From JAQBVV01 sp965249205 (GTDB lineage Bacteria; Acidobacteriota; Vicinamibacteria; Vicinamibacterales; UBA2999), in assembly GCA_965249205.1 (NCBI GenBank), contig CBDFLL010000006.1, positions 1,054,001-1,118,000 of the forward strand: a DNA stretch of 64,000 bases. Direction: 5' to 3'. Numbering within the stretch: position 1 is the first letter of the stretch; each line of letters begins with the position of its first letter. The position numbers and the translations under genes are program-made. Shown piece by piece: positions 36,512 to 45,884 of the stretch. Under the pieces are notes generated by a model that worked only from the letters and a program-made list of their open reading frames with translations, ran no database searches and was not told the origin of the DNA.

Positions 36512-37795
36512 ATGCGCGCGGTGCCCGGCGCACAGTCGCCGGCGCAGAGGTTTGCCGCGCTGCATGTGCCGGCCTACCGTCGGTACTTCGCGGTCAATCT
36601 GCTCTCAATGACCGCCGACAACATCGAGCACGTGATCAGTTACTGGGTGATTTTCCAGGTCTTTCGTTCTCCGACGCTCGCCGGGTTCGCCGTTATCAGC
36701 CACTGGGTGCCGTTTCTGCTGTTCTCGCTGTATGCGGGAGCGCTCGCCGATCGGTATGACTGCCGGAAGCTCATCCAGATCTCGCAAGCCTTGTTCATGT
36801 CGGCGTCATTGGCGTGGGCCGTCCTGATTCTGACCGGCACGCTCCAGATGTGGCACGCGGCGGTGATCCTGATGGTGCATGGCGCGGCAGGTGTCGTGGG
36901 CGCGCCGGCGTCCCAGCTCATCATTCACGACATGGTGCCGGGTGAGGAACTGGCCAGCGCGATTCGTCTCAATGCGACGAGTCGTTATCTTGCGATTCTG
37001 ATGGGGCCCGCGATTGGTGGCGGACTGATGGTGCTGCTCGGCCCGGCGTGGGGGCTGCTGGTCAACGTGCTGATCTACGTGCCATTCACCGTGTTCGTGC
37101 GGCGCACGCCCTACACTGGACATAGCGGGGCACCAAGTCGGGTACGGTCGACCAGCCTAACAGCGATCGCACGAGCCGCCTTCAAGGCCGGACTGGAGCC
37201 GCGGATTGTGACGATGATCACGCTTGCGGGAGCCTCGTCGTTCTTCGTCGGCAACGCGTTTCAAGCGCAGATGCCGGGCTACGCGGAAATCCTCGGCACT
37301 GACGATACCGGCATGCGCTACAGCATTCTGCTTGCGGCCAACGCCGCAGGCGCCATCGTCGGCGTGCTGCTGCTCGAGGGCGCCAACATCCTGCGTCCGA
37401 GCGTGCGGACCGCGATTGTGTGCGCCGGTCTGTGGGGAGCGACGATGGGGTTGTTTCCCATGGCGCAGAGTTACCAGATGGCGGTGGCGCTGCTTGTGCT
37501 CGCGGGCATGTTCAGCATCACGTTCACGTCAATGGCCCAGACGCTCGTGCAGATGCTGGCGCCGGCGGGCATGCGCGGCACCGTCGTTGGACTCTTTATC
37601 ACCGCCATGCTGGGCCTCCGGGCCGGCAGCGGTCTCACGGTGGGTGTCCTGGGCGCGTACATCGGTATTCAACTGTCACTCGAGCTGTCGTCGCTCATGG
37701 TGGTGTTCACGGCGCTGGCCCTCTTTGCGTTCGATGCACGCACGCGCAGAGCACGGACGCCGACAGCACTCGCATCTGAGGAGACGCCCGCATAG
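36512..37795 (+). CDS. MFS transporter (putative effector/drug exporter)
   Basis: About 427 residues with 12 hydrophobic helices. The motif A-like loop LYAGALADRYDCRKLI between helices 2 and 3 marks the major facilitator superfamily, DHA3/enterobactin-exporter-like type. ATG 36512 has GGAAG upstream; ATG 36500 is also possible. Longer versions would begin inside the IS481 element and are unlikely. Overlap of function with the downstream ligase gene is not evident; the substrate is unknown. Confidence 0.88.
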   Translation: MRAVPGAQSPAQRFAALHVPAYRRYFAVNLLSMTADNIEHVISYWVIFQVFRSPTLAGFAVISHWVPFLLFSLYAGALADRYDCRKLIQISQALFMSASLAWAVLILTGTLQMWHAAVILMVHGAAGVVGAPASQLIIHDMVPGEELASAIRLNATSRYLAILMGPAIGGGLMVLLGPAWGLLVNVLIYVPFTVFVRRTPYTGHSGAPSRVRSTSLTAIARAAFKAGLEPRIVTMITLAGASSFFVGNAFQAQMPGYAEILGTDDTGMRYSILLAANAAGAIVGVLLLEGANILRPSVRTAIVCAGLWGATMGLFPMAQSYQMAVALLVLAGMFSITFTSMAQTLVQMLAPAGMRGTVVGLFITAMLGLRAGSGLTVGVLGAYIGIQLSLELSSLMVVFTALALFAFDARTRRARTPTALASEETPA

Positions 37796-37820
37796 GGTGG
37801 CCGACCTGGAGCACGAACCG

Positions 37821-39083
37821 ATGTATCGACCCGACCTCGAGACCGCTGCGCCTGACATGATCCGCGAGCGCCAGCTCGCGCGACTGAACGTGCTGCTGTC
37901 CCGCGTCCTACCCAGCAATGCGTTCTACGGACGGAAATATGGCGCGCTCGGGTCACCGCTTTCCTGGGACAAATTTTACGCGCTCCCGTTCACCACAAAG
38001 GCCGATCTCGTCAGCGACCAGGCCGCCACGCCGCCATTCGGCGCGATCGCCACATTTCCCGCACACGAGTACGTGGCGTTTCACCAGACATCTGGTACGA
38101 CGGGACGACCCCTCGCGATCGTCGACACGCAGGAGAGCTGGGACTGGTGGGCCGAGTGCTGGCGATACGTCTACGCGGCTGCCGGGGTCACCGCTCGCGA
38201 CCGAATCTTCTTTGCGTTTTCGTTCGGGCCGTTCATCGGGTTCTGGAGCGCGTATGCGGCAGCGTGCCGCCTCGGTGCCATGTCGATTCCTGGCGGTGGT
38301 CTCGACTCACGGGCTCGGCTCAAGCTCATGGAGCGCAGCGGCGCCACCGTGCTGCTCTGCACACCGACGTACGCGCTACGCCTGGCCGAGGTGGCGGAGG
38401 CGGAGGGTGTGTCGCTGCACGACGGCGCCGTGCGTGTGACGGCGCACGCCGGTGAGCCGGGCGCGTCGATCCCGTCGGTGCGTTCCCGCATCGAAGCGGA
38501 ATGGGGGGCAACCTCGTTCGATCATGCAGGGGGTACCGAAGTCGGTGCGTACGGCTTCTCCTGCGAGGCGCGCACGGGTCTGCACGTCAATGAGGCGGAG
38601 TTTATTGCCGAGGTGCTCGAGCCCGACACGGGCCGACCGTGTGCCGAGGGCTCGACAGGGGAGCTGGTCATCACGAATCTGGGGCGCGCGGGATGGCCCG
38701 CGATTCGTTACCGGACGGGGGACATCGTTGCCGTGGGCACCCGCGCGTGCTCCTGCGGACGAACGTTCCTGATGCTGCCAGGCGGCATCATCGGTCGCAC
38801 CGACGATCTCATCATCCTGCGGGGTGTGAACGTGTATCCGTCCGCCATCGAGGCGATCGTACGCACGTTCGACGTCGGGGAGTTTCGCATGGTCCGTACC
38901 CGCGAGGGAGCAATGGACGCGCTGACCGTTGAGGTTGAAGCGAACGATGCTGTTGCTGAGGGCCTGAGCGGCGCATTCCGGGAGCGCCTTGGCGTGCGGA
39001 TCCCGACGCGGGTTGTGCCAGCGGAGTCGCTTCCGCGCTGGGAACTCAAGGCCAAGCGCGTCGTTGACGCGCGGGATGCGTGA
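37821..39083 (+). CDS. Phenylacetate-CoA ligase family protein
   Basis: 420 residues. AMP-binding P-loop TSGTTGRPLAI near residue 95, then GGTEVGAYGF and YRTGDIV, with the C-terminal GRTDDLIILRGVNVYPSAIE, as in PaaK. It adenylates an aromatic or other acid and forms the CoA thioester. ATG 37821 follows GGAG nine bases upstream; the gene starts 26 bases after the MFS stop, so they are likely co-transcribed. No other phenylacetate-pathway genes are nearby, so the substrate is open. Confidence 0.9.
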   Translation: MYRPDLETAAPDMIRERQLARLNVLLSRVLPSNAFYGRKYGALGSPLSWDKFYALPFTTKADLVSDQAATPPFGAIATFPAHEYVAFHQTSGTTGRPLAIVDTQESWDWWAECWRYVYAAAGVTARDRIFFAFSFGPFIGFWSAYAAACRLGAMSIPGGGLDSRARLKLMERSGATVLLCTPTYALRLAEVAEAEGVSLHDGAVRVTAHAGEPGASIPSVRSRIEAEWGATSFDHAGGTEVGAYGFSCEARTGLHVNEAEFIAEVLEPDTGRPCAEGSTGELVITNLGRAGWPAIRYRTGDIVAVGTRACSCGRTFLMLPGGIIGRTDDLIILRGVNVYPSAIEAIVRTFDVGEFRMVRTREGAMDALTVEVEANDAVAEGLSGAFRERLGVRIPTRVVPAESLPRWELKAKRVVDARDA

Positions 39084-39102
39084 GATCGCCGACAGGGACG
39101 AC

Positions 39103-39624
39103 TCAAAGCAGTGCCTTGATCGCCTCCTCGAACGTCTCTTTCTCGGTGAGTCCGGTGTGGCTCGTGCACACCTTGCCGTCGCGCCCGATGATGACGGTGG
39201 TGGGCAGACCCGGCATCGGGCCATAGGCTTCGAGCACGTCGTCGCGGCCCGCGCCGATCAGCACGGGGTAGTTCATCCCCATGCTTTCCACATACGCCGT
39301 GAGCGCCGGAATCTCATCGTCGACATCGAATCCGAGCACCTGAAGTCCCTGTGCCTGGTACCGTGTGTAGAAATCGATGAAGTAGGGGATCTCCACCTTG
39401 CACGGGCCGCACCAGGTGGCCCAGAAATCCAGCAGGATGACTTTCCCTTTGAAGTCGCTGAAGGACACATCTTCTCCGTGCAGGTCCTTGAGAGTGAAAC
39501 TGAGATCGGCGACGCGCCCGTCCGGGTTGCAGATCGCCGCCAGGCCCGCTTGTCCGTGAACCGGTGTGGCGGTGATCGCCAACAGTGCCACGCCCATCGC
39601 CGTTCGCATCCAAGACTTCGACAT
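39103..39624 (-). CDS. TlpA/ResA-like thioredoxin-fold protein
   Basis: 173 residues with a signal peptide ending VHGQ. The redoxin domain carries the CxxC motif in FWATWCGPCKVEIP and a cis-proline region MPGLPTTVII. Such periplasmic proteins keep thiols reduced, for example in cytochrome c maturation, and take electrons from DsbD or CcdA. It is convergent with the PaaK-like gene and divergent from dsbD, which would be its natural electron source. Confidence 0.92.
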   Translation of the reverse strand: MSKSWMRTAMGVALLAITATPVHGQAGLAAICNPDGRVADLSFTLKDLHGEDVSFSDFKGKVILLDFWATWCGPCKVEIPYFIDFYTRYQAQGLQVLGFDVDDEIPALTAYVESMGMNYPVLIGAGRDDVLEAYGPMPGLPTTVIIGRDGKVCTSHTGLTEKETFEEAIKALL

Positions 39625-39894
39625 TCCGCGTCCTCCTGATCGGCATCACGTTCCGCGTGTACGCCTCGCCGTTCCGACTCGTCGACGGCTGCGCGAGCGT
39701 CCCTCGTCACACTCTAATATAAGTGGTTCTACGACGTACGGGGACCTGAGTGCTACAGCGTTGCAGCCGCGCCGCTCCGGGCCATTGGGTGGCTGCAACA
39801 CGGAACCGATGCGGGTCGTAAGAGATACAGGGGCATGAGCCCTGCAAGAACACACGCTGCTGACCGCTTCCTTGGTAGACTGACGTATTCACTT

Positions 39895-41679
39895 ATGCCT
39901 ATCTCGCACGTCTCACGGCGCCGTCCATCTGCCTACCTGGGATTCGCGGTCGCTGTCCTGCTCGGGGGAGGCGTTGCCCAGGCGCAGCTCATGCGGCCCC
40001 CGACCGCTGAGGTTACACCGCTGCTGGCGGCTGAGGGCGTACGGCAAGGAACCGTGATGCGGGCGGCGCTTCAGGTCACGCTTCCGGATGGCCTTCACAC
40101 CAATGCCAACCAGCCCCGTGATCCCTCGCTGATTCCGCTCGTACTGACGATCGATGCGCCTGCGGGTGTTTCGGTCGAAGAGATCGTGTATCCGGAGGCG
40201 ACCGATTTCGCGCAGGAAGGCATCGAGGAGTTGCTCGCAGTCTACGAGCAGGAGTTTCTGATCGGTGTGCAACTTCGAGCGGCGGACGACGTGCCGCCTG
40301 GCTCGATCGTGATTCCAGCCAGCCTCCGCTACCAGGCCTGCGATGAACGCCTCTGTTACCTTCCGGCGACCGTCGCGACCGGCTGGACAGTCGCCGTCAT
40401 CCCTGATGGCGAGGCGGCGGCTGAGCGGAACCAGGAAGCGTTTGCCAGCATCGCGTTCGGGACCGGCATGGCACCACCGGCGCCAGCGATTGTCGTGGCT
40501 GGACCGGCGTCGCCGCCTCCCGCAACGACCGCCACGAGCGACCCGCTCGCCCTGATCGATGACTTCACCATACTTGCGGGTACTGGCGGCTATCTCGGCA
40601 GCGATGCCTTCCTCGGATTTATTTCCGATGCCGAATCGGGCGTGGTGCAGCAGGGGTGGTTTGAGGGCCGTAGCCTGCTAGCCATCCTCTTCATCGTGGT
40701 GCTGGGTGGGCTGGCACTCAATCTGACGCCGTGTGTGCTGCCGATGATCCCGATCAATCTGGCCATCATCGGCGCGGGCGCACAAGCGGGCTCTCGGCGT
40801 CGCGGGTTCTTCCTCGGGAGCGCGTATGGTGCCGCCATGGCGCTGGTCTACGGCGTGCTTGGCCTCGTGGTGATTCTGACGGCCGGCACGTTCGGAACGA
40901 TCAACGCGTCGCCCTGGTTCAACGTGTCCATAGCCGGCGTGTTCGTGGTGCTCGGCCTGGCGATGTTCGATGTGTTCACGATCGACTTCTCACGATGGTC
41001 AACCCAGTTCAACACCAGCGAAGGGGGCCGGGGGTCCTTCTTCGTCGCGTTCGGCATGGGGTCGGTGGCGGCGTTGCTGGCCGGAGCATGCGTGGCGCCG
41101 GTCGTGATCCAGGTTGTGCTGTTCTCCAGCAGTCTGTATGCGGCGGGCACGACCGCTGCGCTCGCGCTGCCGTTTCTGCTCGGGATCGGCATGGCGCTGC
41201 CGTGGCCCGTGGCCGGCGCAGGCATCAGCGCGATGCCGAAACCCGGCGCATGGATGGTCCACGTCAAGCATGCCTTCGGTGTGTTGATTCTCGGCACGTC
41301 GCTGTACTACGGGTATCTCGGCTACACCTTGTTTGCGGATCGCTGGGTCGACCCGTCCGAGGTGGCGGCGAGTGTGGAACAGAAGCTCAATGAAGGTTGG
41401 CACGCGTCGCTGGCAGAGGGGCTTGCTGTGGCGCAGCGGGAGCAGAAGCCGGTACTCGTCGACATGTGGGCGACATGGTGCAAGAACTGCCTGACGATGG
41501 ACGCGACAACGCTTGCTGATCCGACGGTCGTAGCGGCGCTCGATGATTACGTGCGGGTGAAGTTCCAGGCCGAGGATCCGGAGGAGCCCACCGTGCGGGA
41601 AGTCATGCAGCGCTTCGGGGCAATCGGACTGCCGACCTACGTCATTCTTGAGCCGAATGCGGCAGAGGAAGCGAGCTGA
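39895..41679 (+). CDS. dsbD: Thiol:disulfide interchange protein DsbD
   Basis: 594 residues from ATG 39895. Signal peptide to about residue 30, N-terminal DsbD-alpha domain with C149 and C154 (YQACDERLCY), then about eight transmembrane helices (260-490) with the paired cysteines in LTPCVLPM and LAGACVAPV, and a C-terminal thioredoxin domain with C529/C532 (WATWCKNC). It carries electrons from cytoplasmic thioredoxin to periplasmic acceptors. The next gene, a selenocysteine redoxin, starts 8 bases after the stop and carries a second DsbD-alpha-like domain. Confidence 0.95.
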   Translation: MPISHVSRRRPSAYLGFAVAVLLGGGVAQAQLMRPPTAEVTPLLAAEGVRQGTVMRAALQVTLPDGLHTNANQPRDPSLIPLVLTIDAPAGVSVEEIVYPEATDFAQEGIEELLAVYEQEFLIGVQLRAADDVPPGSIVIPASLRYQACDERLCYLPATVATGWTVAVIPDGEAAAERNQEAFASIAFGTGMAPPAPAIVVAGPASPPPATTATSDPLALIDDFTILAGTGGYLGSDAFLGFISDAESGVVQQGWFEGRSLLAILFIVVLGGLALNLTPCVLPMIPINLAIIGAGAQAGSRRRGFFLGSAYGAAMALVYGVLGLVVILTAGTFGTINASPWFNVSIAGVFVVLGLAMFDVFTIDFSRWSTQFNTSEGGRGSFFVAFGMGSVAALLAGACVAPVVIQVVLFSSSLYAAGTTAALALPFLLGIGMALPWPVAGAGISAMPKPGAWMVHVKHAFGVLILGTSLYYGYLGYTLFADRWVDPSEVAASVEQKLNEGWHASLAEGLAVAQREQKPVLVDMWATWCKNCLTMDATTLADPTVVAALDDYVRVKFQAEDPEEPTVREVMQRFGAIGLPTYVILEPNAAEEAS

Positions 41680-41686
41680 GGTGTCC

Positions 41687-42856
41687 ATGAAAACATCTTC
41701 GGTGACGTTACGGGGAACAACGCTGCTGCTTGCGTTCGTGCTGTGCCTGTGTCTGTCGGGACGCCTGGCGGAGGCCGGGCAGGGGGCTGAGCCCGTGCGA
41801 GAAACGATCGATGTCTCCGCGCTTGGTCCCCAGGTCGGGGAGCAGGTGCCCGACTTCAACCTGGCCGATCAGGCTGGCCGCATGCGCGATCTGCAATCGA
41901 TCATGGGACCGCGCGGCGCGATGGTGGTGTTTTTTCGATCGGCGGATTGGTGACCGTTCTGCCGCACGCAGCTCGTGGAGCTGCAAAGTCGCGTGAGCCG
42001 GCTTCAAGCCGACGGCATCGAATTGGTCGGCATCAGCTACGACTCTCAGCAGACGCTCGCTGATTTCAGCGAGCGGAATGGCATCATGTTTCCGCTGCTG
42101 TCGGATGTCGGTTCAGCCACCATCAGGGGGTACGGCATTCTCAATACCGTGGCCGAGGAGGCGCTCGGCCCCAACGGCGCCGACGCCGCCGTGCTGGCGG
42201 ATTTCGAGCGGTACGTAAGCGTCACGTCGGCGCACGAGCGATTCCGAGGGATCCCGTTCCCAGGGACCTTCGTCGTCGACCCAGAGGGTCGGGTGACGTC
42301 CCGCTATTTCGAGGACTACTACTGGGAGCGGAATACCGTCGCCAACGTGATGCTGCGGGTGGGATCGGCGGGCACGCCTGTCCAGGCGACCCAGGTCTCG
42401 ACGGCGCATCTGGACGTCAACACGTACCCGAGTGACGCGAGTGTGGCGCTGGGCACCCGGTTCTCGCTCGCGGTGGACATCACGCCGAACAACGGCATGC
42501 ACGTCTACGCTCCAGGTGCGGCCGACTATCGTATTGTGGCGCTGACTATTGATCCGCAACCGCACGTGCGCACCGCGGCGGTCCAGTATCCGGCATCAGA
42601 GATCTACTACTTCGCGCCGCTGGATGAGCGGGTCCCGGTGTTTCAGCAGCCGTTTACGTTGTTGACGGAAGTGGTGGCGGAGGCCACGGCCGACGCGCGG
42701 CAGGCCTTTGCGGGGAGGGACGAGCTGGTGATCACGGGCACACTGGACTACCAGGCCTGCGACGATGCGCTCTGCTACAACCCTGTGTCGGTGCCACTCT
42801 CCTGGAGCGTCGCCATGGAGGGGCTCGTCCGAGGTGCCCCCCGTCAGGCACGCTAA
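41687..42856 (+). CDS. Putative selenoprotein: redoxin with UxxC motif fused to a DsbD-alpha-like domain
   Basis: 389 residues if TGA 41951-41953 is read as selenocysteine (U89). The same frame is open on both sides. Signal peptide to about 30, AhpC/TSA-type redoxin domain 45-235 with FFRSADW-U-PFCRTQLVELQ; Cys homologues have SADWCPFC or SADWCPYC here. The rest of the fold follows (LVGISYDSQQTLADF, YPLLSD-like FPLLSDVG, GTFVVDPEGRV). Residues 250-385 resemble DsbD-alpha and have C358 and C363 (YQACDDALCY). A candidate SECIS follows the TGA. Start at ATG 41687 after GAGGTG. If the TGA is a true stop, the product is an 88-residue stub, which would not explain the conserved downstream frame. 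Electron donor is probably the adjacent DsbD. Confidence 0.85.
41951..41984 (+). promoter_or_regulatory. In-frame TGA and candidate bacterial SECIS hairpin
   Basis: TGA at 41951-41953 is followed by GCAGCTC (41968-41974), a three-base loop GTG, and GAGCTGC (41978-41984), a perfect 7-bp stem. The loop begins 21 nt after the TGA and starts with GU in RNA. Bacterial SECIS elements place an apical loop with a G (often GU) about 16-37 nt downstream of UGA, so this fits. Confidence 0.75.
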
Positions 42857-42901
42857 CAGGGGCTCGTAAACCCACGCGTTGCTTCGAGTAGGATAGTGCC
42901 C

Positions 42902-43627
42902 ATGACCATCTCAAGACGCGATGCGATCCGGATCTCGGGTTCGACACTGGCGGGCTTATCGCTGGTCGGCGTCAGACCTGCCGATGTGAAGGCCCAGGCG
43001 TCACAGACACCCGAGCCGGCCTGGCCGGATCGTCTTGTCGAGACGCCTATGCGGGAGGGATTTCCCGCGCCGCTTCCGCTCAACCCCGATGGGTCTGCGC
43101 CGGAGCACCCCGCGAGCGCGGCGGGGCCGATTAGTGATCCGCTGATGTGGCGCACTCCCAACCGCGAGACTCCGGCGGGCGAGTCCGACTACCGGGAGAT
43201 GGCGATCAAGGTTGATACGCGTCGGCTCGCGAGGCTCTCCGGAACACTGCGCTTCGCCGATCTCGAGGCACTGCCGCGTGTCACCCAGACCTTTCTGCTG
43301 CAGTGCGGTGCGCCGAATCCGCGGGGCATCGTCACGTGGACCGGCGTTCGCTTCAGTGACGTTGCCGACATGCTGGGGCTTCTGCCGACCGTGCACTACG
43401 GCCGCTTCGTCGCGTCCGATGGATTTTATGCGGATGAGCCGATGGCCACGCTACGGCATCCACAAGTCATGCTTGCGTGGTTGATGAACGGCGAACCGAT
43501 TCCGCCGCGACATGGCGCCCCGCTGCGCCTGATCGTTCCGTTCCGGTACGGCAACCGGAGCGTCAAGGCGATCACGGAAATGGTGTTCGCGACGCCAGGC
43601 CTGCCGATGCCGCCGCTGCCGGCCTGA
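42902..43627 (+). CDS. Exported molybdopterin-dependent oxidoreductase (MsrP/YedY-like)
   Basis: 241 residues starting MTISRRDAIRISG, a twin-arginine (Tat) signal. The sulfite-oxidase fold is recognised by TFLLQCGAPNPRG, where the cysteine would bind molybdenum, then ITWTGVRF-like TWTGVRFSDV and HGAPLRLIVP. It belongs with enzymes such as MsrP that repair oxidised methionine in the periplasm, or with sulfite oxidases. The location beside DsbD, a selenoprotein and glutathione peroxidase suggests oxidative-damage repair. No membrane subunit (MsrQ) is adjacent. Confidence 0.85.
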   Translation: MTISRRDAIRISGSTLAGLSLVGVRPADVKAQASQTPEPAWPDRLVETPMREGFPAPLPLNPDGSAPEHPASAAGPISDPLMWRTPNRETPAGESDYREMAIKVDTRRLARLSGTLRFADLEALPRVTQTFLLQCGAPNPRGIVTWTGVRFSDVADMLGLLPTVHYGRFVASDGFYADEPMATLRHPQVMLAWLMNGEPIPPRHGAPLRLIVPFRYGNRSVKAITEMVFATPGLPMPPLPA

Positions 43628-43650
43628 CGCGGTCAGCCCAGAGAGCCGTC

Positions 43651-44247
43651 ATGAGCACTGCCATCCGAACCACGCTCGCTGTCGGCGGAGTCGCGCTGGT
43701 CGCGATTGGCATCGCGAGTCTTGTCCCCGAGGCTGCTCCACAGTCGAGTGCCGCCCCTGGCAACGCGGCTATGTCCTTTTACGATCTGACGACCACGACG
43801 CTCGGCGGTGCGCCCGCGGACCTTGGGGAGTACCGAGGCAGTGTGAGCCTGGTGGTCAATGTCGCCAGCAGGTGCGCCTACACACCGCAGTACGAGGGCC
43901 TCGAACAGCTGCATCGCGAGATGCAGGGGCAGGGCTTCAACGTGCTCGGCTTTCCGAGCAATGACTTCGGTGGGCAGGAACCAGGCACTGCGCAGGAGAT
44001 CGCCGACTTCTGCCGACTCACCTACGACGTGACGTTCCCGATGTTTGAGAAGGTCGTCACGAGGCGTGGCGCGGACCAGTCATCCATTTACGGGTGGCTT
44101 GGATCGTCGGGCGACCTGCCAGCGTGGAATTTCAGTAAATACGTGATCGACAAACAGGGAAGCGTCGTCGCGTTCTTCCCGAGCAACGTGACCCCCGAAG
44201 ACCCGCGCTTGCGCTCGGCCATCGCCCAGGCCATAGCGGCGAACTAG
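43651..44247 (+). CDS. Glutathione peroxidase family protein (Cys form), exported
   Basis: 198 residues. A hydrophobic N-terminal segment (about 8-30) suggests export or membrane anchoring. NVASRCAYTPQYEGLE carries the peroxidatic cysteine at the position of selenocysteine in classic enzymes, followed by LGFPSNDFGGQEPG (Gln) and WNFSKYVID (Trp), so the catalytic set is complete. Since thioredoxin-like proteins often reduce bacterial members, DsbD and the selenoprotein upstream are possible donors. Spaced 23 bases from the molybdoenzyme gene. Confidence 0.92.
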   Translation: MSTAIRTTLAVGGVALVAIGIASLVPEAAPQSSAAPGNAAMSFYDLTTTTLGGAPADLGEYRGSVSLVVNVASRCAYTPQYEGLEQLHREMQGQGFNVLGFPSNDFGGQEPGTAQEIADFCRLTYDVTFPMFEKVVTRRGADQSSIYGWLGSSGDLPAWNFSKYVIDKQGSVVAFFPSNVTPEDPRLRSAIAQAIAAN

Positions 44248-44487
44248 CAGCCCGCGGTACAAGTCCGTCTGCATTCGACGAGCGACGCATCCTCGCGACC
44301 TACGTTGCTCCTCCGTCAAATACAGGCGGTATTTTCAGTCGTCGCGCCTTGTCCGCGAGGCGCCTCGCTCGTCTCGGTGCGACGCCGGACTTGTGCCACG
44401 GACTGCTAGCGCCGACGAGCGCCGCCCACATAGCCGCTGGGCCGTGCCGACCAGCGAACAGCGCGAAGCGCGCTATCCTGACATCTA

Positions 44488-45243
44488 GTGTTCCCCTATC
44501 GCGATGAAAACGAAACACAGCGCACGCCGTTCGTGACGCTGGCGCTGATTGCCGGCACGACGTACACCTGGCTGGCCGTCCAGGGTGGGGGAGCCGCACT
44601 GCCGCTCGCGCAGTCGGTGTGCAACCTGGGTCTGATTCCAGGTGAACTGACGCTCTCGCTGCCGGCAGGCACCGCCTTCGATCTGGGCGAGGGCCTCGCC
44701 TGTGTCACCGACCCCGGCCGGCAGACGTCCAGCGTCGTGACGTCGATGTTTCTGCACGGCTCGTGGATGCATCTGCTGGGCAACATGTGGTTCCTGTGGC
44801 TCTTCGGCAACAACATCGAGGACTCGATGACGCGCCCGCGGTTCATCGCGTTCTACCTGCTGTGCGGGCTGGCGGCGGCGATGGCGCAGGTCTGGGCGAA
44901 CCCCGCTTCAGGAGTACCGATGGTCGGCGCATCCGGCGCCATCAGCGGCGTGATGGGCGCCTATTTCGTGCTGTTTCCGCGGGTACGCGTCTGGACGATG
45001 ATCCCGCTTGGATTTTTCTTCTACTCGATGGCGTTGCCGGCCTGGGTGATGCTGATCTACTGGGCCTTCCTGCAGGTGGCCGGCGGCGTGACCAGTCTGG
45101 CGGCGGAGCAGTCTGGTGGCGTCGCGTTCTGGGCGCACGTCGGCGGATTTCTCGCCGGCGTGGTCCTGATCAAGATCTTCGAGCGGCAAGACCGACTGGC
45201 CGCGCACCGCGCACACCACTGGCGCCCGCGCCGATCCCGCTGA
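44488..45243 (+). CDS. Rhomboid-family intramembrane serine protease
   Basis: 251 residues, GTG start. Six to seven transmembrane helices; catalytic serine in GASGAISGVMG and catalytic histidine in FWAHVGGFLAG, with HLLGNMWFLWLFG (the HxxxN-type loop) near residue 100. Cleaves membrane proteins within the bilayer; substrates are unknown. There are 240 bases of DNA without a gene upstream. Confidence 0.93.
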   Translation: MFPYRDENETQRTPFVTLALIAGTTYTWLAVQGGGAALPLAQSVCNLGLIPGELTLSLPAGTAFDLGEGLACVTDPGRQTSSVVTSMFLHGSWMHLLGNMWFLWLFGNNIEDSMTRPRFIAFYLLCGLAAAMAQVWANPASGVPMVGASGAISGVMGAYFVLFPRVRVWTMIPLGFFFYSMALPAWVMLIYWAFLQVAGGVTSLAAEQSGGVAFWAHVGGFLAGVVLIKIFERQDRLAAHRAHHWRPRRSR

Positions 45244-45266
45244 GAATCGCTTCGAGCGCGACTACC

Positions 45267-45833
45267 TCAGAGCGGCTGAATCTGCACGTTCCGGAACTTC
45301 ACGACGCCCGCGCCGTACTGCAGTGTGAAGGGACCTTCGGAATACGTGCTGTCCTCGATGTCTACCGTGACCGTGCCGTTCAACGTGATCAGCAGCCTCG
45401 TGCCTTCGGCCCTGATCTCGTACGTGTTCCACTGCCCACCCGCATTGATCTGGGCCGACGGCGCCGCGAAGTTGACGATGCCGCCCGTGCGGTACGTGGG
45501 ATCCGGCCGCTGGTCGTAGATGTTGACCTCGTAGCACGAGTTTGCACCGATCGCGTCCCGATCCGCGCAGCGAATAAACACTCCGCTGTTGGCCGGATCA
45601 TCGACCCAGAACTCGAGGGTCAGCACGAAGTCGGAGTACGAGTTCTCGGTGATCAAGTGGCCGTTTCCGCTGTTGGCTTCCACGCCACCATCGCCCAAAC
45701 TCCAGTTCGCGTCTCCGGACCTCGTCCAGCCATCGAGGCTACTGCCGTCCAACAGCGTGATCGGACCCTGTGCGGCGGTCTGCTGACCCGCAAGCAGCAG
45801 CACGGCCAGCGTGGCGACGAATGCATATTTCAT
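45267..45833 (-). CDS. DUF1080 family protein (putative 3-keto-disaccharide hydrolase)
   Basis: 188 residues, signal peptide ending TAAQ. The jelly-roll pattern ITLLDGSSLDGWTRSGDANW, LEFWVDDPANSGVFIR and WNTYEIRAEGTRLLITLNG is typical of DUF1080/PF06439, a lectin-like domain found in sugar-degrading systems. It is convergent with the rhomboid gene. The substrate is unknown. Confidence 0.9.
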   Translation of the reverse strand: MKYAFVATLAVLLLAGQQTAAQGPITLLDGSSLDGWTRSGDANWSLGDGGVEANSGNGHLITENSYSDFVLTLEFWVDDPANSGVFIRCADRDAIGANSCYEVNIYDQRPDPTYRTGGIVNFAAPSAQINAGGQWNTYEIRAEGTRLLITLNGTVTVDIEDSTYSEGPFTLQYGAGVVKFRNVQIQPL

Positions 45834-45884
45834 TGTCAGTCCTCCATGAACCTCTTACCGCGACCCTAACTTCTTACCGCGACC

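Noticed and set aside
37224..37820. N-terminal extension of the PaaK-like gene inside the MFS gene
   Set aside because: That stretch is an out-of-frame reading of the transporter; the ligase begins at ATG 37821.
41951..41953. TGA as a real stop giving a short redoxin stub followed by a separate gene
   Set aside because: The frame continues without shift and encodes the rest of the same fold. The TGA sits on a catalytic position, a SECIS-like hairpin follows, and no ribosome binding site or start precedes the downstream part.
43861..43905. Glutathione peroxidase as a second selenoprotein
   Set aside because: The catalytic position is a TGC cysteine codon (ASRCAYTP), not TGA.
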